NCBI RefSeq assembly: GCF_004307455.1
Contig: NZ_SEWX01000005.1
Coordinates: 434,001-498,000 of the forward strand
DNA from: Aquirufa nivalisilvae
Lineage (GTDB): Bacteria; Bacteroidota; Bacteroidia; Cytophagales; Spirosomataceae
DNA length: 64,000 bases
Reading direction: 5' to 3'
Positions within the stretch are counted from its first letter, which is position 1. Every line of letters starts with the position of its first letter. Shown in pieces: positions 9,364-17,420 of the stretch. The translations under genes and the position numbers were made by a program. The notes under the pieces were generated by a model. That model ran no database searches. It saw only the letters and a list, made by a program, of their open reading frames with translations, and was not told the origin of the DNA.

Positions 9364-9402
9364 TTTTTGAATTTCGATATTCAAAAAAAATTACTACATT
9401 TG
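9364..9402 (+). promoter_or_regulatory. Promoter of the tRNA-Ser gene, overlapped by an inverted repeat
   Basis: TACATTTG at 9395-9402 is a perfect TAnnTTTG box ending 17 bases before the tRNA, the same distance as at tRNA-Leu (38103). A weak TTTCG at 9372-9376 is 18 bases upstream in the -33 position. A 9-base inverted repeat, TTTTTGAAT (9364-9372) and ATTCAAAAA (9379-9387), covers the upstream part. It could be a weak end-of-gltD hairpin or an operator. Confidence 0.55.
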
Positions 9403-9419
9403 TGCTCTCTTAAATGCTA

Positions 9420-9506
9420 GGAGAGATGCCTGAGAGGCCGAAAGGAACAGTTTGCTAAACTGTCGTACTGGCAACGGTACCGAGGGTTCGAATCCCTCTC
9501 TCTCCG
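9420..9506 (+). tRNA. tRNA-Ser (anticodon GCT)
   Basis: An 87-base class II tRNA. The acceptor stem GGAGAGA pairs with TCTCTCC (9499-9505). The anticodon loop TTGCTAA is closed by the CAGT/ACTG stem and reads GCT. There is a long variable arm, and the T arm GAGGG-TTCGAAT-CCCTC is perfect. The discriminator is G, as expected of tRNA-Ser. The 3' CCA is not encoded. It is first of three closely spaced tRNA genes. Confidence 0.97.
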
Positions 9507-9517
9507 CAGTGTTTTTT

Positions 9518-9591
9518 CGGGGTGTAGCGTAGCCCGGTATCGCGCTTGGTTTGGGACCAAGAGGTCGTAGGTTCGAATCCTGCCACCCCGA
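9518..9591 (+). tRNA. tRNA-Pro (anticodon TGG)
   Basis: A 74-base tRNA with perfect acceptor pairing CGGGGTG/CACCCCG and an anticodon stem CTTGG/CCAAG around the loop TTTGGGA (anticodon TGG). The T arm contains GTTCGAATC, and the discriminator is A. It follows tRNA-Ser by 11 bases including a run of six T, and is probably processed from the same transcript. CCA is not encoded. Confidence 0.97.
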
Positions 9592-9597
9592 CAACAT

Positions 9598-9640
9598 AGT
9601 CAATTTATTTAACAGTGCTTGCACCAAGAATAAATTGACT
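9598..9640 (+). repeat. Nested stem-loop between tRNA-Pro and tRNA-Arg
   Basis: A 12-base perfect inverted repeat, AGTCAATTTATT (9598-9609) and AATAAATTGACT (9629-9640), encloses a second short hairpin GTGC-TT-GCAC (9615-9624). It is followed by ATTTATTTTT. The structure could terminate part of the tRNA transcript or mark a processing site. It is AT-rich, so termination would be inefficient; readthrough into tRNA-Arg is likely because I see no clear promoter for that gene. Confidence 0.55.
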
Positions 9641-9651
9641 ATTTATTTTTA

Positions 9652-9722
<71 letters not shown>

Positions 9723-9725
<3 letters not shown>

Positions 9726-9851
9726 CAAAAAGTCTTTAGACTTTCGAATCGTATCAATCATTTCTAGCCTTCCTTCAAAGCGTTGACCATTAAGCAAATC
9801 ACCTTGGTTAAAAATGCGATAGGAATATTGATATTCTGGATTGCTCCTCCA
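9723..9851 (-). pseudogene. Possible 3' remnant of an antisense gene (42 codons)
   Basis: Read leftward, this stretch has an open frame whose sequence looks protein-like and soluble, including NPEYQYSYRIFNQGDLL and NGQRFEGRLEMIDTIRKSKD, ending at TGA 9723-9725 exactly at the end of tRNA-Arg. An in-frame stop at 9852-9854 and the lack of an upstream start mean it cannot be a whole gene. It overlaps the first 69 bases of the gene at 9783, whose own start is a weak TTG. It may be the decayed tail of a gene displaced when the polysaccharide locus was joined here, or a chance open frame. I do not recognise the family. Confidence 0.3.
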
Positions 9852-11081
9852 TTAATTTATTTTTTCAAAGAAAAGCTAGGCTTCGGTGGAGGTTCCGTAT
9901 TTACAGGTATCGTATACGTTTCTGGTTTGCTCTTCATGCTAAACCATTTTCATGCCAAAGTTGGGCACAAACCCAATACCTTCCTTTTGTTATTGGGCGG
10001 TACATTTTTCAGTGTGGCCATGATTTATTTCTTTTTGATGAATAAAGAAATGACCATGTTTAATACGGATTTAATCAATTTCGCCTTAATTTTTGGTTTT
10101 TTCTTTTCCTTATTGCGTGTCGACAATCAAGTACAAAAGTATTTGCCTGTATTGATATTGATCATCACGTTTTTAACAAGTTGTGCTCTAATCTATTCTG
10201 TAGCAACTAATCCAAATTATGTATTTGGAACAAGAGCCACTGTTCAATACACGAGTAAGACAACGGAGAATTTTACGGGTAATCCATATATCTATAGTAG
10301 AAATGGCTTAGCAGGCTTTTTAATTTCATTTTTGATCATTAATAGGAGCTGGGATTCGATCAAAGTGCCTCATGTCTATTTAACTAGATTGTTAGCCCAT
10401 ATCAACGTTTGGTTTAGTTTAATTGTCATTATATTAACTCAAACAAGAGCCACGATTCTAACCGTGCTAATGGCATTGCCTTGTATGCTATTTTTCATGG
10501 TTCCTGTGAAAAGTATATTTTCAAACATTAAGAGGCAATCTTATATTTTCTATGCACTCGTAATTGGGAATTTGTATTATTTCGCAACTAAATTGAGAAT
10601 CGTAGAATTAATAGATTCTTATTATAATTCGTTTTTCAATTTGTTTATTCGTGCCATGAGCACTGGTGTTACCCTTGGTAAAAGTTCTGAAGTAGATGAA
10701 TCAGCCATGGGTCGCGTTAATAATATTAATTATATAAAGCAGTTGTGGAGTACGAGTAGAATCGATTTTATATTTGGTCATGGTTATCGTTATCGATACA
10801 TTGATATTCCCATGTTAGAATCACTCGTTAATTTTGGGGTATTTGGATTTATTCTCTTTGCTAGTTTCCATGTAGCATTTCTTTATTTTGCTTACCGTTG
10901 CTTTAAATCCCAAATTATCTTCCAAAATTTTATAGGCCTATTCTATCTAAATACATTTGTTGGAATGTTTACATCAGGTAGGCCAATGGACTTCGCTTAT
11001 TGGGTTTCATTTTTGATATTTATTCGATTCATGAATGTAGAAATGGTCAAGGATAAAAATGAAATTGAAAGTCAACTTTAG
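9783..11081 (+). CDS. O-antigen polymerase/ligase-like membrane protein (Wzy/WaaL superfamily)
   Basis: A roughly 430-residue inner-membrane protein with about ten hydrophobic segments. The segment containing VIILTQTRATILTVLMAL has the 'TxSR' pattern of the Wzy_C/O-antigen-ligase domain. The later FGHGYRYRYIDIPMLESLVN followed by GVFGFILF matches the periplasmic-loop-to-membrane transition of polymerases. It probably polymerises or ligates lipid-linked oligosaccharides at the periplasmic face. The start is uncertain: TTG 9783, TTG 9804 and TTG 9828 are all in frame, and the first in-frame ATG would remove two membrane segments. It opens the glycan locus and is followed 22 bases later by a GT4 gene. 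Confidence 0.75.
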   Translation: MTIKQITLVKNAIGILIFWIAPPLIYFFKEKLGFGGGSVFTGIVYVSGLLFMLNHFHAKVGHKPNTFLLLLGGTFFSVAMIYFFLMNKEMTMFNTDLINFALIFGFFFSLLRVDNQVQKYLPVLILIITFLTSCALIYSVATNPNYVFGTRATVQYTSKTTENFTGNPYIYSRNGLAGFLISFLIINRSWDSIKVPHVYLTRLLAHINVWFSLIVIILTQTRATILTVLMALPCMLFFMVPVKSIFSNIKRQSYIFYALVIGNLYYFATKLRIVELIDSYYNSFFNLFIRAMSTGVTLGKSSEVDESAMGRVNNINYIKQLWSTSRIDFIFGHGYRYRYIDIPMLESLVNFGVFGFILFASFHVAFLYFAYRCFKSQIIFQNFIGLFYLNTFVGMFTSGRPMDFAYWVSFLIFIRFMNVEMVKDKNEIESQL

Positions 11082-11103
11082 AATAGATATTGACTAACCT
11101 TAT

Positions 11104-12291
11104 ATGCCAACTCAGAAAAGAGTTTTACAAGTTTCTCCTGCTTACTATCCTGCCATTTCAATAGGAGGGCCCATATTTACCAATTTAACCTTTTCTAAGG
11201 CTTTAGAAGACATTAATTGCCAAATTGAAGTAGTAACTACAACCCAAGGTCTTTCGAAAGCCCAACTAGAGCAAATAGCTGTAGGCGAAAAATCTACTTC
11301 TGAGTTTTCATATCCCATTTGGCGTTTTCCTTGTTACGGATATGCTAACTTTACTTTCTCTCCAGGCATATTTTTTTGGTTAATGAAGCATACTCGTCAG
11401 TTCGACATGGTTGTATTTCAAGCCGTTTGGAATTTCCCTATTTTGGCAGCCTATTTAGCTTGTAAATGGCATAAAGTGCCTTATGTGGTTATTCCGCATG
11501 GAAGTTTATATGATGAAACCTTTCATCTTAAATCTTCCAAATTCAAAAGATTCTTTTTTAGCTTATATGTGAAAAAGATGTTGATGAATGCGCATCGGAT
11601 TCTATTTTCCACTCAAGATGAAGAATTGAAGGTGAAGAAATTCTTGTCAATTCCTTTGAAATCATCCATCATTCCTAACATCGTTGATGTAGAAAAATTC
11701 GATAAGCTTCCTGAAAAGGGAACGTTTCGAAGTAAATTTTCTATTTCAAAAGATCAAATCATACTTACTCATTTTGGTCGTGTGACCATCAAAAAAGGAA
11801 TCAATTTTGTATTAGAAATATTACCCGAAGTAATCCAAAATTACCCCAATATTGTATATGTCATTGCGGGTTCCGAAGAAGATCACTACATCAATGAGCT
11901 TAGAGCCATTATTGAGGAAAAGCAAATAGAAAAACACATTATTTTTACTGGTTTGCTTTCTCCGAATGAGGGTATAGAATTACTAGCCGATTCTGATGTA
12001 TTTATATTGCCATCTCTATCCGAAAATTTTGGTATGTCAGTGGTTGAAGCGATGCTATGCGAAATTCCTGTAATCATATCCGAACACGTAGGGATAGCTA
12101 TGGATATAAAGAATGAAGCATGTGCAAAAGTGATAAAACTAGAAGACACTTCACTGAAAGATGCCTTATTGGATCTACTTGCCGATTCAAATAAAAGAAT
12201 AGAAATGGGCCAAAAGGGGAGAGAATTTGCTAAACTAAATTACTCTTACGAGGCTATTGAAATTAAACTAGATCAATTAATTAATCGTTAG
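11104..12291 (+). CDS. Glycosyltransferase family 4
   Basis: A 395-residue GT-B enzyme. The N-terminal domain begins KRVLQVSPAYYPAISIGGP, a common opening in GT4 proteins that bind the acceptor with a glycine-rich loop. The C-terminal nucleotide-sugar domain has ILTHFGRVTIKKGINFVLEI and the EX7E motif in SENFGMSVVEAMLCEIPVI. It should transfer a sugar from a nucleotide donor to a lipid-linked glycan on the cytoplasmic side. Donor and linkage cannot be read from the sequence. It follows the polymerase gene on the same strand and overlaps the convergent GT4 gene by 15 bases. Confidence 0.9.
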   Translation: MPTQKRVLQVSPAYYPAISIGGPIFTNLTFSKALEDINCQIEVVTTTQGLSKAQLEQIAVGEKSTSEFSYPIWRFPCYGYANFTFSPGIFFWLMKHTRQFDMVVFQAVWNFPILAAYLACKWHKVPYVVIPHGSLYDETFHLKSSKFKRFFFSLYVKKMLMNAHRILFSTQDEELKVKKFLSIPLKSSIIPNIVDVEKFDKLPEKGTFRSKFSISKDQIILTHFGRVTIKKGINFVLEILPEVIQNYPNIVYVIAGSEEDHYINELRAIIEEKQIEKHIIFTGLLSPNEGIELLADSDVFILPSLSENFGMSVVEAMLCEIPVIISEHVGIAMDIKNEACAKVIKLEDTSLKDALLDLLADSNKRIEMGQKGREFAKLNYSYEAIEIKLDQLINR

Positions 12292-13416
12292 TTTACGAAA
12301 GCCTTGATACATTTCACGGGCTAATTTATCTACTTCAAAGATTTTAGAATTTCTCAATGAATTTTCATGGTACTTAACTGTATTTAGTGGTAATTCATCT
12401 AAAAAGTGTTTGATTCGCTCTCGTTCCGTGGAATCATCCAAGCGCTTAATCACTAGTCCATTAAAGCCATCAATGATTAAATCATTGGCACAACCGCATG
12501 CTTCGGTACAAATAACGGGTTTGCCTAATTCTTGAGCTTCATTGGCAACCATACCCCAAGTTTCGGAAGTAGAAACCAACACCAAACTAGAAGCATTTTT
12601 ATATAAATCAGCCAATTCTGACCATGCCACCGTACCTAATAAATAAACATTAACTATTTGTTCTCTTTGAATCTTTTCTTGTAATTCGTCATAGAGAGGA
12701 CCGTTCCCTGCCATTTTTAATGTGTAGGGTAGTTCTTTCATCAAATTCAATAACTCGAGCAGATTTTTTTCCTCGGACAAACGTCCAACATAGAGCAAAT
12801 ACGGCTGGTTATTAGGAACTAATGGATTTGATATCTCATGACCTAATTGTTGTTTGAATTTGATTTTATCAAAGGAATTCAAAAAAGAGAGAATTTTCTT
12901 TTTGGCAACTCCCGAACGAAATAAAAACTGATTGGAATTGATACCATAACTAAAAAAACCAGTAGTTAATTTAAATATGGCTGATTTTATAATGGATTTA
13001 CATAAATGGATGATACCACCCTGTTTTTCAGATTGATTCCTAACGGATTCAATAGTCATGATGGTTTTAATTCCTAGTAATTTACAAAGTAACAATGTCG
13101 GCAAAGCTGCTGCTTCAGCATAGCCGGTAAAATTGATAACATCTGGCTTAAATTGCAGTATAACCTTGAACCACTCAAACCCAACTTTCCATTGAGAAAT
13201 ATGTTGCAATGGTTTCGTGCTTAATAGTTTAACTGGAAATTTATATGGATAAGTAGATAAATCGAAATCAACTAAGTCTTCTCTTCCAGCTTCAGTAATT
13301 GTTGTTTCTATGACTAATAATTCATCTTGGTTTTCAACACAAATTTCCGCTACTTTTTCAAATACAACGGATTTGTATTGCGACCATAATAAATTGTGAA
13401 AAATAAGAATTCTCAT
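12277..13416 (-). CDS. Glycosyltransferase family 4
   Basis: A 379-residue GT4 enzyme running leftward. The N-terminus reads MRILIFHNLLWSQYKSVVFE. The nucleotide-sugar domain has PYLLYVGRLSEEKNLLELLN, and the EX7E motif lies in SETWGMVANEAQELGKPVIC. I start at ATG 13416 because the open frame upstream adds 24 residues unlike any GT4 N-terminus. It faces the preceding GT4 gene, so the two are transcribed separately although both belong to the same glycan locus. Acceptor and donor are unknown. Confidence 0.9.
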   Translation of the reverse strand: MRILIFHNLLWSQYKSVVFEKVAEICVENQDELLVIETTITEAGREDLVDFDLSTYPYKFPVKLLSTKPLQHISQWKVGFEWFKVILQFKPDVINFTGYAEAAALPTLLLCKLLGIKTIMTIESVRNQSEKQGGIIHLCKSIIKSAIFKLTTGFFSYGINSNQFLFRSGVAKKKILSFLNSFDKIKFKQQLGHEISNPLVPNNQPYLLYVGRLSEEKNLLELLNLMKELPYTLKMAGNGPLYDELQEKIQREQIVNVYLLGTVAWSELADLYKNASSLVLVSTSETWGMVANEAQELGKPVICTEACGCANDLIIDGFNGLVIKRLDDSTERERIKHFLDELPLNTVKYHENSLRNSKIFEVDKLAREMYQGFRKLTIN

Positions 13417-13619
13417 AGATTGAATTTCAAGGACAAAACTAATCCCTTTTTTAAATATGACAATGAATCCATTTGTAATATCTGTCACGCACTAGGTTTA
13501 ACTATGTATTTCTAGATTACCATATTTGCCATATTTCAATTATATATCTTAAATTGCGAGATAATGACTAATTTCAATTAAGTCATATTGTTTCAAATAA
13601 GATTTGAATAGATTAAGCA

Positions 13620-14504
13620 TTGAAAAAAACGATCGGTGTATTGTTGCTTACTTATAATGAAGAAATTCATTTAGAAAGATGCATTCATAATGTTCAAAAA
13701 CTAAGCAATCAGATATTCATCATAGATTCTTTTTCAACTGATAATACTTTAGCTATTGCAGCCAAGTATAACATTCCTGTTGTACAAAATAAATTCATAC
13801 ACCATGCCAATCAAATTAATAAGGCATTGGAAATTTATCCATTTGAAACAGATTACATTATACGTGTGGATTGTGATGAGCTTTTAAGTGATTCTTTAAT
13901 TGAAGAAATTCACACTTGTTTAAATGATGAAGCGCTTAGTTCTATCAATGGTTTTTACATGCAAAGAAAAGTTTTTTTCATGGGTGGAATCATACAATAT
14001 GGGATGACAAACCCAATCTGGTTATTACGCATTTGGAAAAGAGGAGAAGGCCAATGTGATGATAAATGGATGGATGAAAAAATAGTGTTGAAACAACCTA
14101 ACACCTATAATTTAAAGAATTTGATCATTGATCATAATTTGAACAATTTAACTTGGTGGACTCAAAAACACAATTTATATGCTAGCAGAGAGTCCTTAGA
14201 AGTATTAAAACACAGGTACTTACAAGCGGATCAGTTACAAGATAAATTGCCGATAAAAGATCTCATCATTCATATATTAAAATCTTTTTACAACAAAAGC
14301 CCTATTTTTGTACGATCGATTCTTCTGTTTCATTATTCCTATTTTTTTCGATTAGGGATTTTAGATGGAATACGTGGTTTAATGTGGAATATCCTTCAAG
14401 TATTTTGGTATCGATTCCTAGTAGATGCTAAAGTATATGAATTTGAGAATTCCTTTGATTTTGATAAAACAAGGATAAAAGAAGCCTTAAAGGAAATCGT
14501 TTGA
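13620..14504 (+). CDS. Glycosyltransferase family 2 (WaaE-like)
   Basis: A 294-residue GT-A enzyme. Residues 1-90 hold VLLLTYNEEIHLERCIHNV, FIIDSFSTDNTLAIA and the metal/nucleotide-binding DYIIRVDCDELL. The 'DSFSTDNT' plus 'RVDcDE' pattern is typical of the WaaE/KdtX-type glucosyltransferase subgroup. A hydrophobic C-terminal part (about 220-265) suggests membrane association. The start is TTG 13620, placing it right at the family's usual N-terminus. Its stop overlaps the next gene's TTG start as TTGA, which supports TTG initiation and coupling. A bulged inverted repeat (ATGACT at 13564-13569, AGTCAT at 13581-13586) lies in the 5' region. Confidence 0.88.
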   Translation: MKKTIGVLLLTYNEEIHLERCIHNVQKLSNQIFIIDSFSTDNTLAIAAKYNIPVVQNKFIHHANQINKALEIYPFETDYIIRVDCDELLSDSLIEEIHTCLNDEALSSINGFYMQRKVFFMGGIIQYGMTNPIWLLRIWKRGEGQCDDKWMDEKIVLKQPNTYNLKNLIIDHNLNNLTWWTQKHNLYASRESLEVLKHRYLQADQLQDKLPIKDLIIHILKSFYNKSPIFVRSILLFHYSYFFRLGILDGIRGLMWNILQVFWYRFLVDAKVYEFENSFDFDKTRIKEALKEIV

Positions 14505-15049
14505 AAACTGATTTGAGCACATTTACTGGCGAGGGATCACCTGGAATTACAGCTAAATTGAAATATTTAGTATGGCTTCTATTTTCTAATGTATTTTTTT
14601 TGACTAATATTCCATATCCCAATGTTATAAAGGTCAACATATTGAGGATTTTTGGAGCAAAAATTGGTCATCATGTTGTGATTAAACCTTGGGTAAAGAT
14701 TAAATTTCCTTGGAAATTAGTGCTAGGTAATTATGTATGGTTGGGAGAGGAAGCATGGCTTGATAATCTATCTGAGATAAGGATAGGAAACCATGTATGT
14801 ATCTCACAAGGGGCATTACTTATCACAGGAAATCATGATTATAAAAAGTCGTCTTTTGATTTATTTACCCAAGGAATAAATATAGAAGATGGGGTATGGG
14901 TTGGAGCTAAATCTATTGTTAGTGGAGGTATAAAATTGAAATCTCACAGTGTCTTAACCGTAGGGTCATTCACCAGTAAAGATTTAGCCTCATATACCAT
15001 TAATCAGGGTAATCCGGCACAAGTAGTTAAACAAAGAGAAATCAGCTAG
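14501..15049 (+). CDS. WcaF-like hexapeptide-repeat acetyltransferase
   Basis: A 182-residue left-handed beta-helix acyltransferase. The N-terminal hydrophobic stretch (YLVWLLFSNVFFLTNIPYP) precedes LRIFGAKIGHHVVIKPWVKI, the start used by the WcaF/colanic-acid acetyltransferase group. Hexapeptide repeats follow, with the conserved ITGNHDYKKSSFDLF and the catalytic-site histidine in GNHDY. It probably O-acetylates a sugar of the locus's glycan from acetyl-CoA. It starts with a TTG that overlaps the upstream stop and is followed 4 bases later by the WecA-like gene, so the three genes form a tight operon. Confidence 0.88.
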   Translation: MKTDLSTFTGEGSPGITAKLKYLVWLLFSNVFFLTNIPYPNVIKVNILRIFGAKIGHHVVIKPWVKIKFPWKLVLGNYVWLGEEAWLDNLSEIRIGNHVCISQGALLITGNHDYKKSSFDLFTQGINIEDGVWVGAKSIVSGGIKLKSHSVLTVGSFTSKDLASYTINQGNPAQVVKQREIS

Positions 15050-15053
15050 TACA

Positions 15054-16247
15054 ATGAATGAATATTTGCAATTATTAAGTAATAAAGAGTTTCAAATCAT
15101 TGTTTCCTTTATAGTATCCATCGTGGTTACTGTAACGGCTATACCTGTCATTATTAATATTTCTAAATTGAAAGACTTAATGGCAGAAATTGAATTGAGA
15201 AGTTCACATGAAGAATTAACTCCCACTTTAGGAGGGGTAGCTATTTTTGCAGCTACATTGATTAGCTATTTTATCTGGGATAATCCTAATGAAGGACACG
15301 AAATACACCTAGCTGTGGCAGCCCTTATTATTTTATTCTTTTTAGGAATTAAAGACGATATATTGATCTTATCTCCTAAAAAGAAATTATTTATTCAAAT
15401 AGCAGCTTCACTTTTATTAATCACTTTTGGAGATTTACGAATCTCAACATTCTTCGGCTTATTTAATATCCATCATATTCCATATATTATTAGCATTGCT
15501 TTTACTTTGTTTATCATCATTGCCATTATCAATGCAATTAATTTATTAGATGGTATTGATGGCTTAGCAGGGACAGTAGGTTTTGTAGCATCAGCCATAT
15601 TTGCTTATCTATTTTACAGTCTTGGATTATTTGCTTTAGCTACTTTAGCTCTTTCCTTAGCAGGTTCATTAGTTGGATTTTTACGATTCAATTGGTCTAC
15701 TAAAAATAAAATATTCATGGGAGATACAGGATCCATGATTTTAGGATTTCTATTGGCCTTTTTTGCTGTTAAATACATAGTCTATAATAGTTCATACGTT
15801 TATGATCCACGATTGGTCAAAGATGCTCCTATATTGACGATTATTATACTCTTATTGCCGCTTTTTGATACTTTACGAATGTTTATCATTCGTATATCAA
15901 CAGGGGTATCACCTTTCAAAGGAGATAGAAAACATTTACATCATGTTTTAATTGATAATGGATTTAGTCACTTTTGGGCAACAATGATCCTAATCGCATT
16001 TAATCTAAGTGTATTAGCCTTATATACCATCATTCGTCATGAATATTCCAATCACGAAGTATTGTTTGGGCTATTAGTTACTTTTTTAATTTACTGCTAT
16101 ACTGCTTATTTATTATCAAGAAATATTGATACAAACACAGTAGATCGATTGAAGTATACTAAAATTGATAAAGTCAAGCGACTTCAATTGGTAGAAGAGA
16201 AAAAGAATACTAATTTATCCAGTAACCAGCCTCCAATTACAGAGTAG
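15054..16247 (+). CDS. Undecaprenyl-phosphate sugar-1-phosphate transferase (WecA/MraY family)
   Basis: A 397-residue polytopic membrane enzyme that loads the first sugar phosphate onto undecaprenyl phosphate. Signatures are ELTPTLGGVAIF, the aspartate motif GIKDDI, NAINLLDGIDGLAGTVG, IFMGDTGSMILGFLLAF and the cytoplasmic HLHHVLIDNGFSH loop. About ten or eleven membrane segments fit the family. The GT4-rich context and the HLHH loop fit a WecA/WbpL-type initiating GlcNAc or QuiNAc transferase better than MraY, which would sit in a cell-wall cluster. It overlaps the convergent GT4 gene by 11 bases. Confidence 0.9.
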   Translation: MNEYLQLLSNKEFQIIVSFIVSIVVTVTAIPVIINISKLKDLMAEIELRSSHEELTPTLGGVAIFAATLISYFIWDNPNEGHEIHLAVAALIILFFLGIKDDILILSPKKKLFIQIAASLLLITFGDLRISTFFGLFNIHHIPYIISIAFTLFIIIAIINAINLLDGIDGLAGTVGFVASAIFAYLFYSLGLFALATLALSLAGSLVGFLRFNWSTKNKIFMGDTGSMILGFLLAFFAVKYIVYNSSYVYDPRLVKDAPILTIIILLLPLFDTLRMFIIRISTGVSPFKGDRKHLHHVLIDNGFSHFWATMILIAFNLSVLALYTIIRHEYSNHEVLFGLLVTFLIYCYTAYLLSRNIDTNTVDRLKYTKIDKVKRLQLVEEKKNTNLSSNQPPITE

Positions 16248-17331
16248 GGGCATTTAATAAATAATACTCCAATTTTTGACATTCTGATTGAATATCAAAA
16301 CTAGAAAGGCTTTCTCGCATCTTGATTTTGTCAAATTCTCTGGATAGTAAGCTAGTTAATTCTTTAGCTAAGGTTTCAGGCCTAAAATCTTGACTTAAAA
16401 TACCATTTGTTTCATTGACCATTAGGCTAGAACCCCCAGAATTGGTCGCTAAGACAGGAACTCCACAATATATAGCCTCCATTGCCACCAAACCCATACT
16501 CTCTTCTCTAGAGCAAGTTATGAAAGCATCAGCACTTGATATTACTTGATAATACTCTTCAGGACTCAGGTTTTCTATAAATTGAACCGCTGGATAATTC
16601 CCTGTTAACAATTGTCGACGAATAACTTCGGCATAGCCGTTATTAGCCCATTTACCAAGCCAAATAAATTCAAATTCAGATGGACTAACAAGCAAACTAG
16701 TTTGAAGGAAAATATCTACGCCTTTCCGATAGCATATGGTACCAGAGGAGACTATTCTTTTTTTGGATGATTTTTTTCCCGATTGAGTAGCTAAGCAATT
16801 ATCAATGAAATTCTTATTTATGCTCGAATGAAAGACGAAACTTGTTTTCGAAAAAATAGGAGCAAAGAATTGTTGAACTAGGTCAGAACATGTGACCAAG
16901 TAATCCACTTGATCAAACATCCGTTTACAATCTTTAATCTCTAATTGCTCAAAATTGTATAAATACTCATGAACATGAAGAAATGTAGATATGTTAAAAT
17001 GTTGCTTGTACTGCAATAAAAAAGCATTTTGTATGGTATTAATATACCAAATTGAAGCTCCAAACTGTTGTTGTATTTCGCGTATACGCTGAAGCACGAT
17101 ATCTTGACCTACGTGAAATTTCAGTTTATCCCAGAAAGAAAATTGAACATCTAAGTAATATACTTGAATATGAGGTGCTAATTGACTGAGTAAGGAACCA
17201 TTAGGTTCTAATAGAACCAAGCCTATTTCAAATCTTTCTGGATCTATTTGATGTAAAATATCAAATAAGACTATCTCTGCACCAGTACGATTAAAGTTAC
17301 TAGAGAAGAATAATATTTTCTTTTTTGACAT
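16237..17331 (-). CDS. Glycosyltransferase family 4
   Basis: A 364-residue GT4 enzyme opening MSKKKILFFSSNFNRTGAEI, with the N-terminal glycine loop and the 'GAE' acceptor-side motif frequent in capsule enzymes. The C-terminal domain has IVSSGTICYRKGVDIFL and an EX7E motif in REESMGLVAMEAIYCGVPVL. It is divergent from pheA, with 89 bases between them, and convergent with the WecA-like gene. It is therefore a single-gene unit closing the glycan locus on this side. Donor sugar and linkage are not predictable. Confidence 0.9.
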   Translation of the reverse strand: MSKKKILFFSSNFNRTGAEIVLFDILHQIDPERFEIGLVLLEPNGSLLSQLAPHIQVYYLDVQFSFWDKLKFHVGQDIVLQRIREIQQQFGASIWYINTIQNAFLLQYKQHFNISTFLHVHEYLYNFEQLEIKDCKRMFDQVDYLVTCSDLVQQFFAPIFSKTSFVFHSSINKNFIDNCLATQSGKKSSKKRIVSSGTICYRKGVDIFLQTSLLVSPSEFEFIWLGKWANNGYAEVIRRQLLTGNYPAVQFIENLSPEEYYQVISSADAFITCSREESMGLVAMEAIYCGVPVLATNSGGSSLMVNETNGILSQDFRPETLAKELTSLLSREFDKIKMRESLSSFDIQSECQKLEYYLLNAPTL

Positions 17332-17420
17332 TAAACAAAATTAAAGTGAGCTAATATGAATAAAAACATCGACTACTGATCAAAATTAGTAATTTTGGGT
17401 TGCATTGAAAATTATCCCGA

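Noticed and set aside
9394-9627. Leftward 77-codon open frame containing GWQDSNLRPLGPKPSAIPGY
   Set aside because: It is the reverse complement of the tRNA-Ser and tRNA-Pro genes. This peptide is a well-known artefact of translating tRNA DNA.
9729-9744. AAAGTCT-TT-AGACTTT hairpin just after tRNA-Arg as a terminator
   Set aside because: No T run follows, the loop is only two bases if fully paired, and it coincides with the end of the antisense remnant; termination is not convincing.
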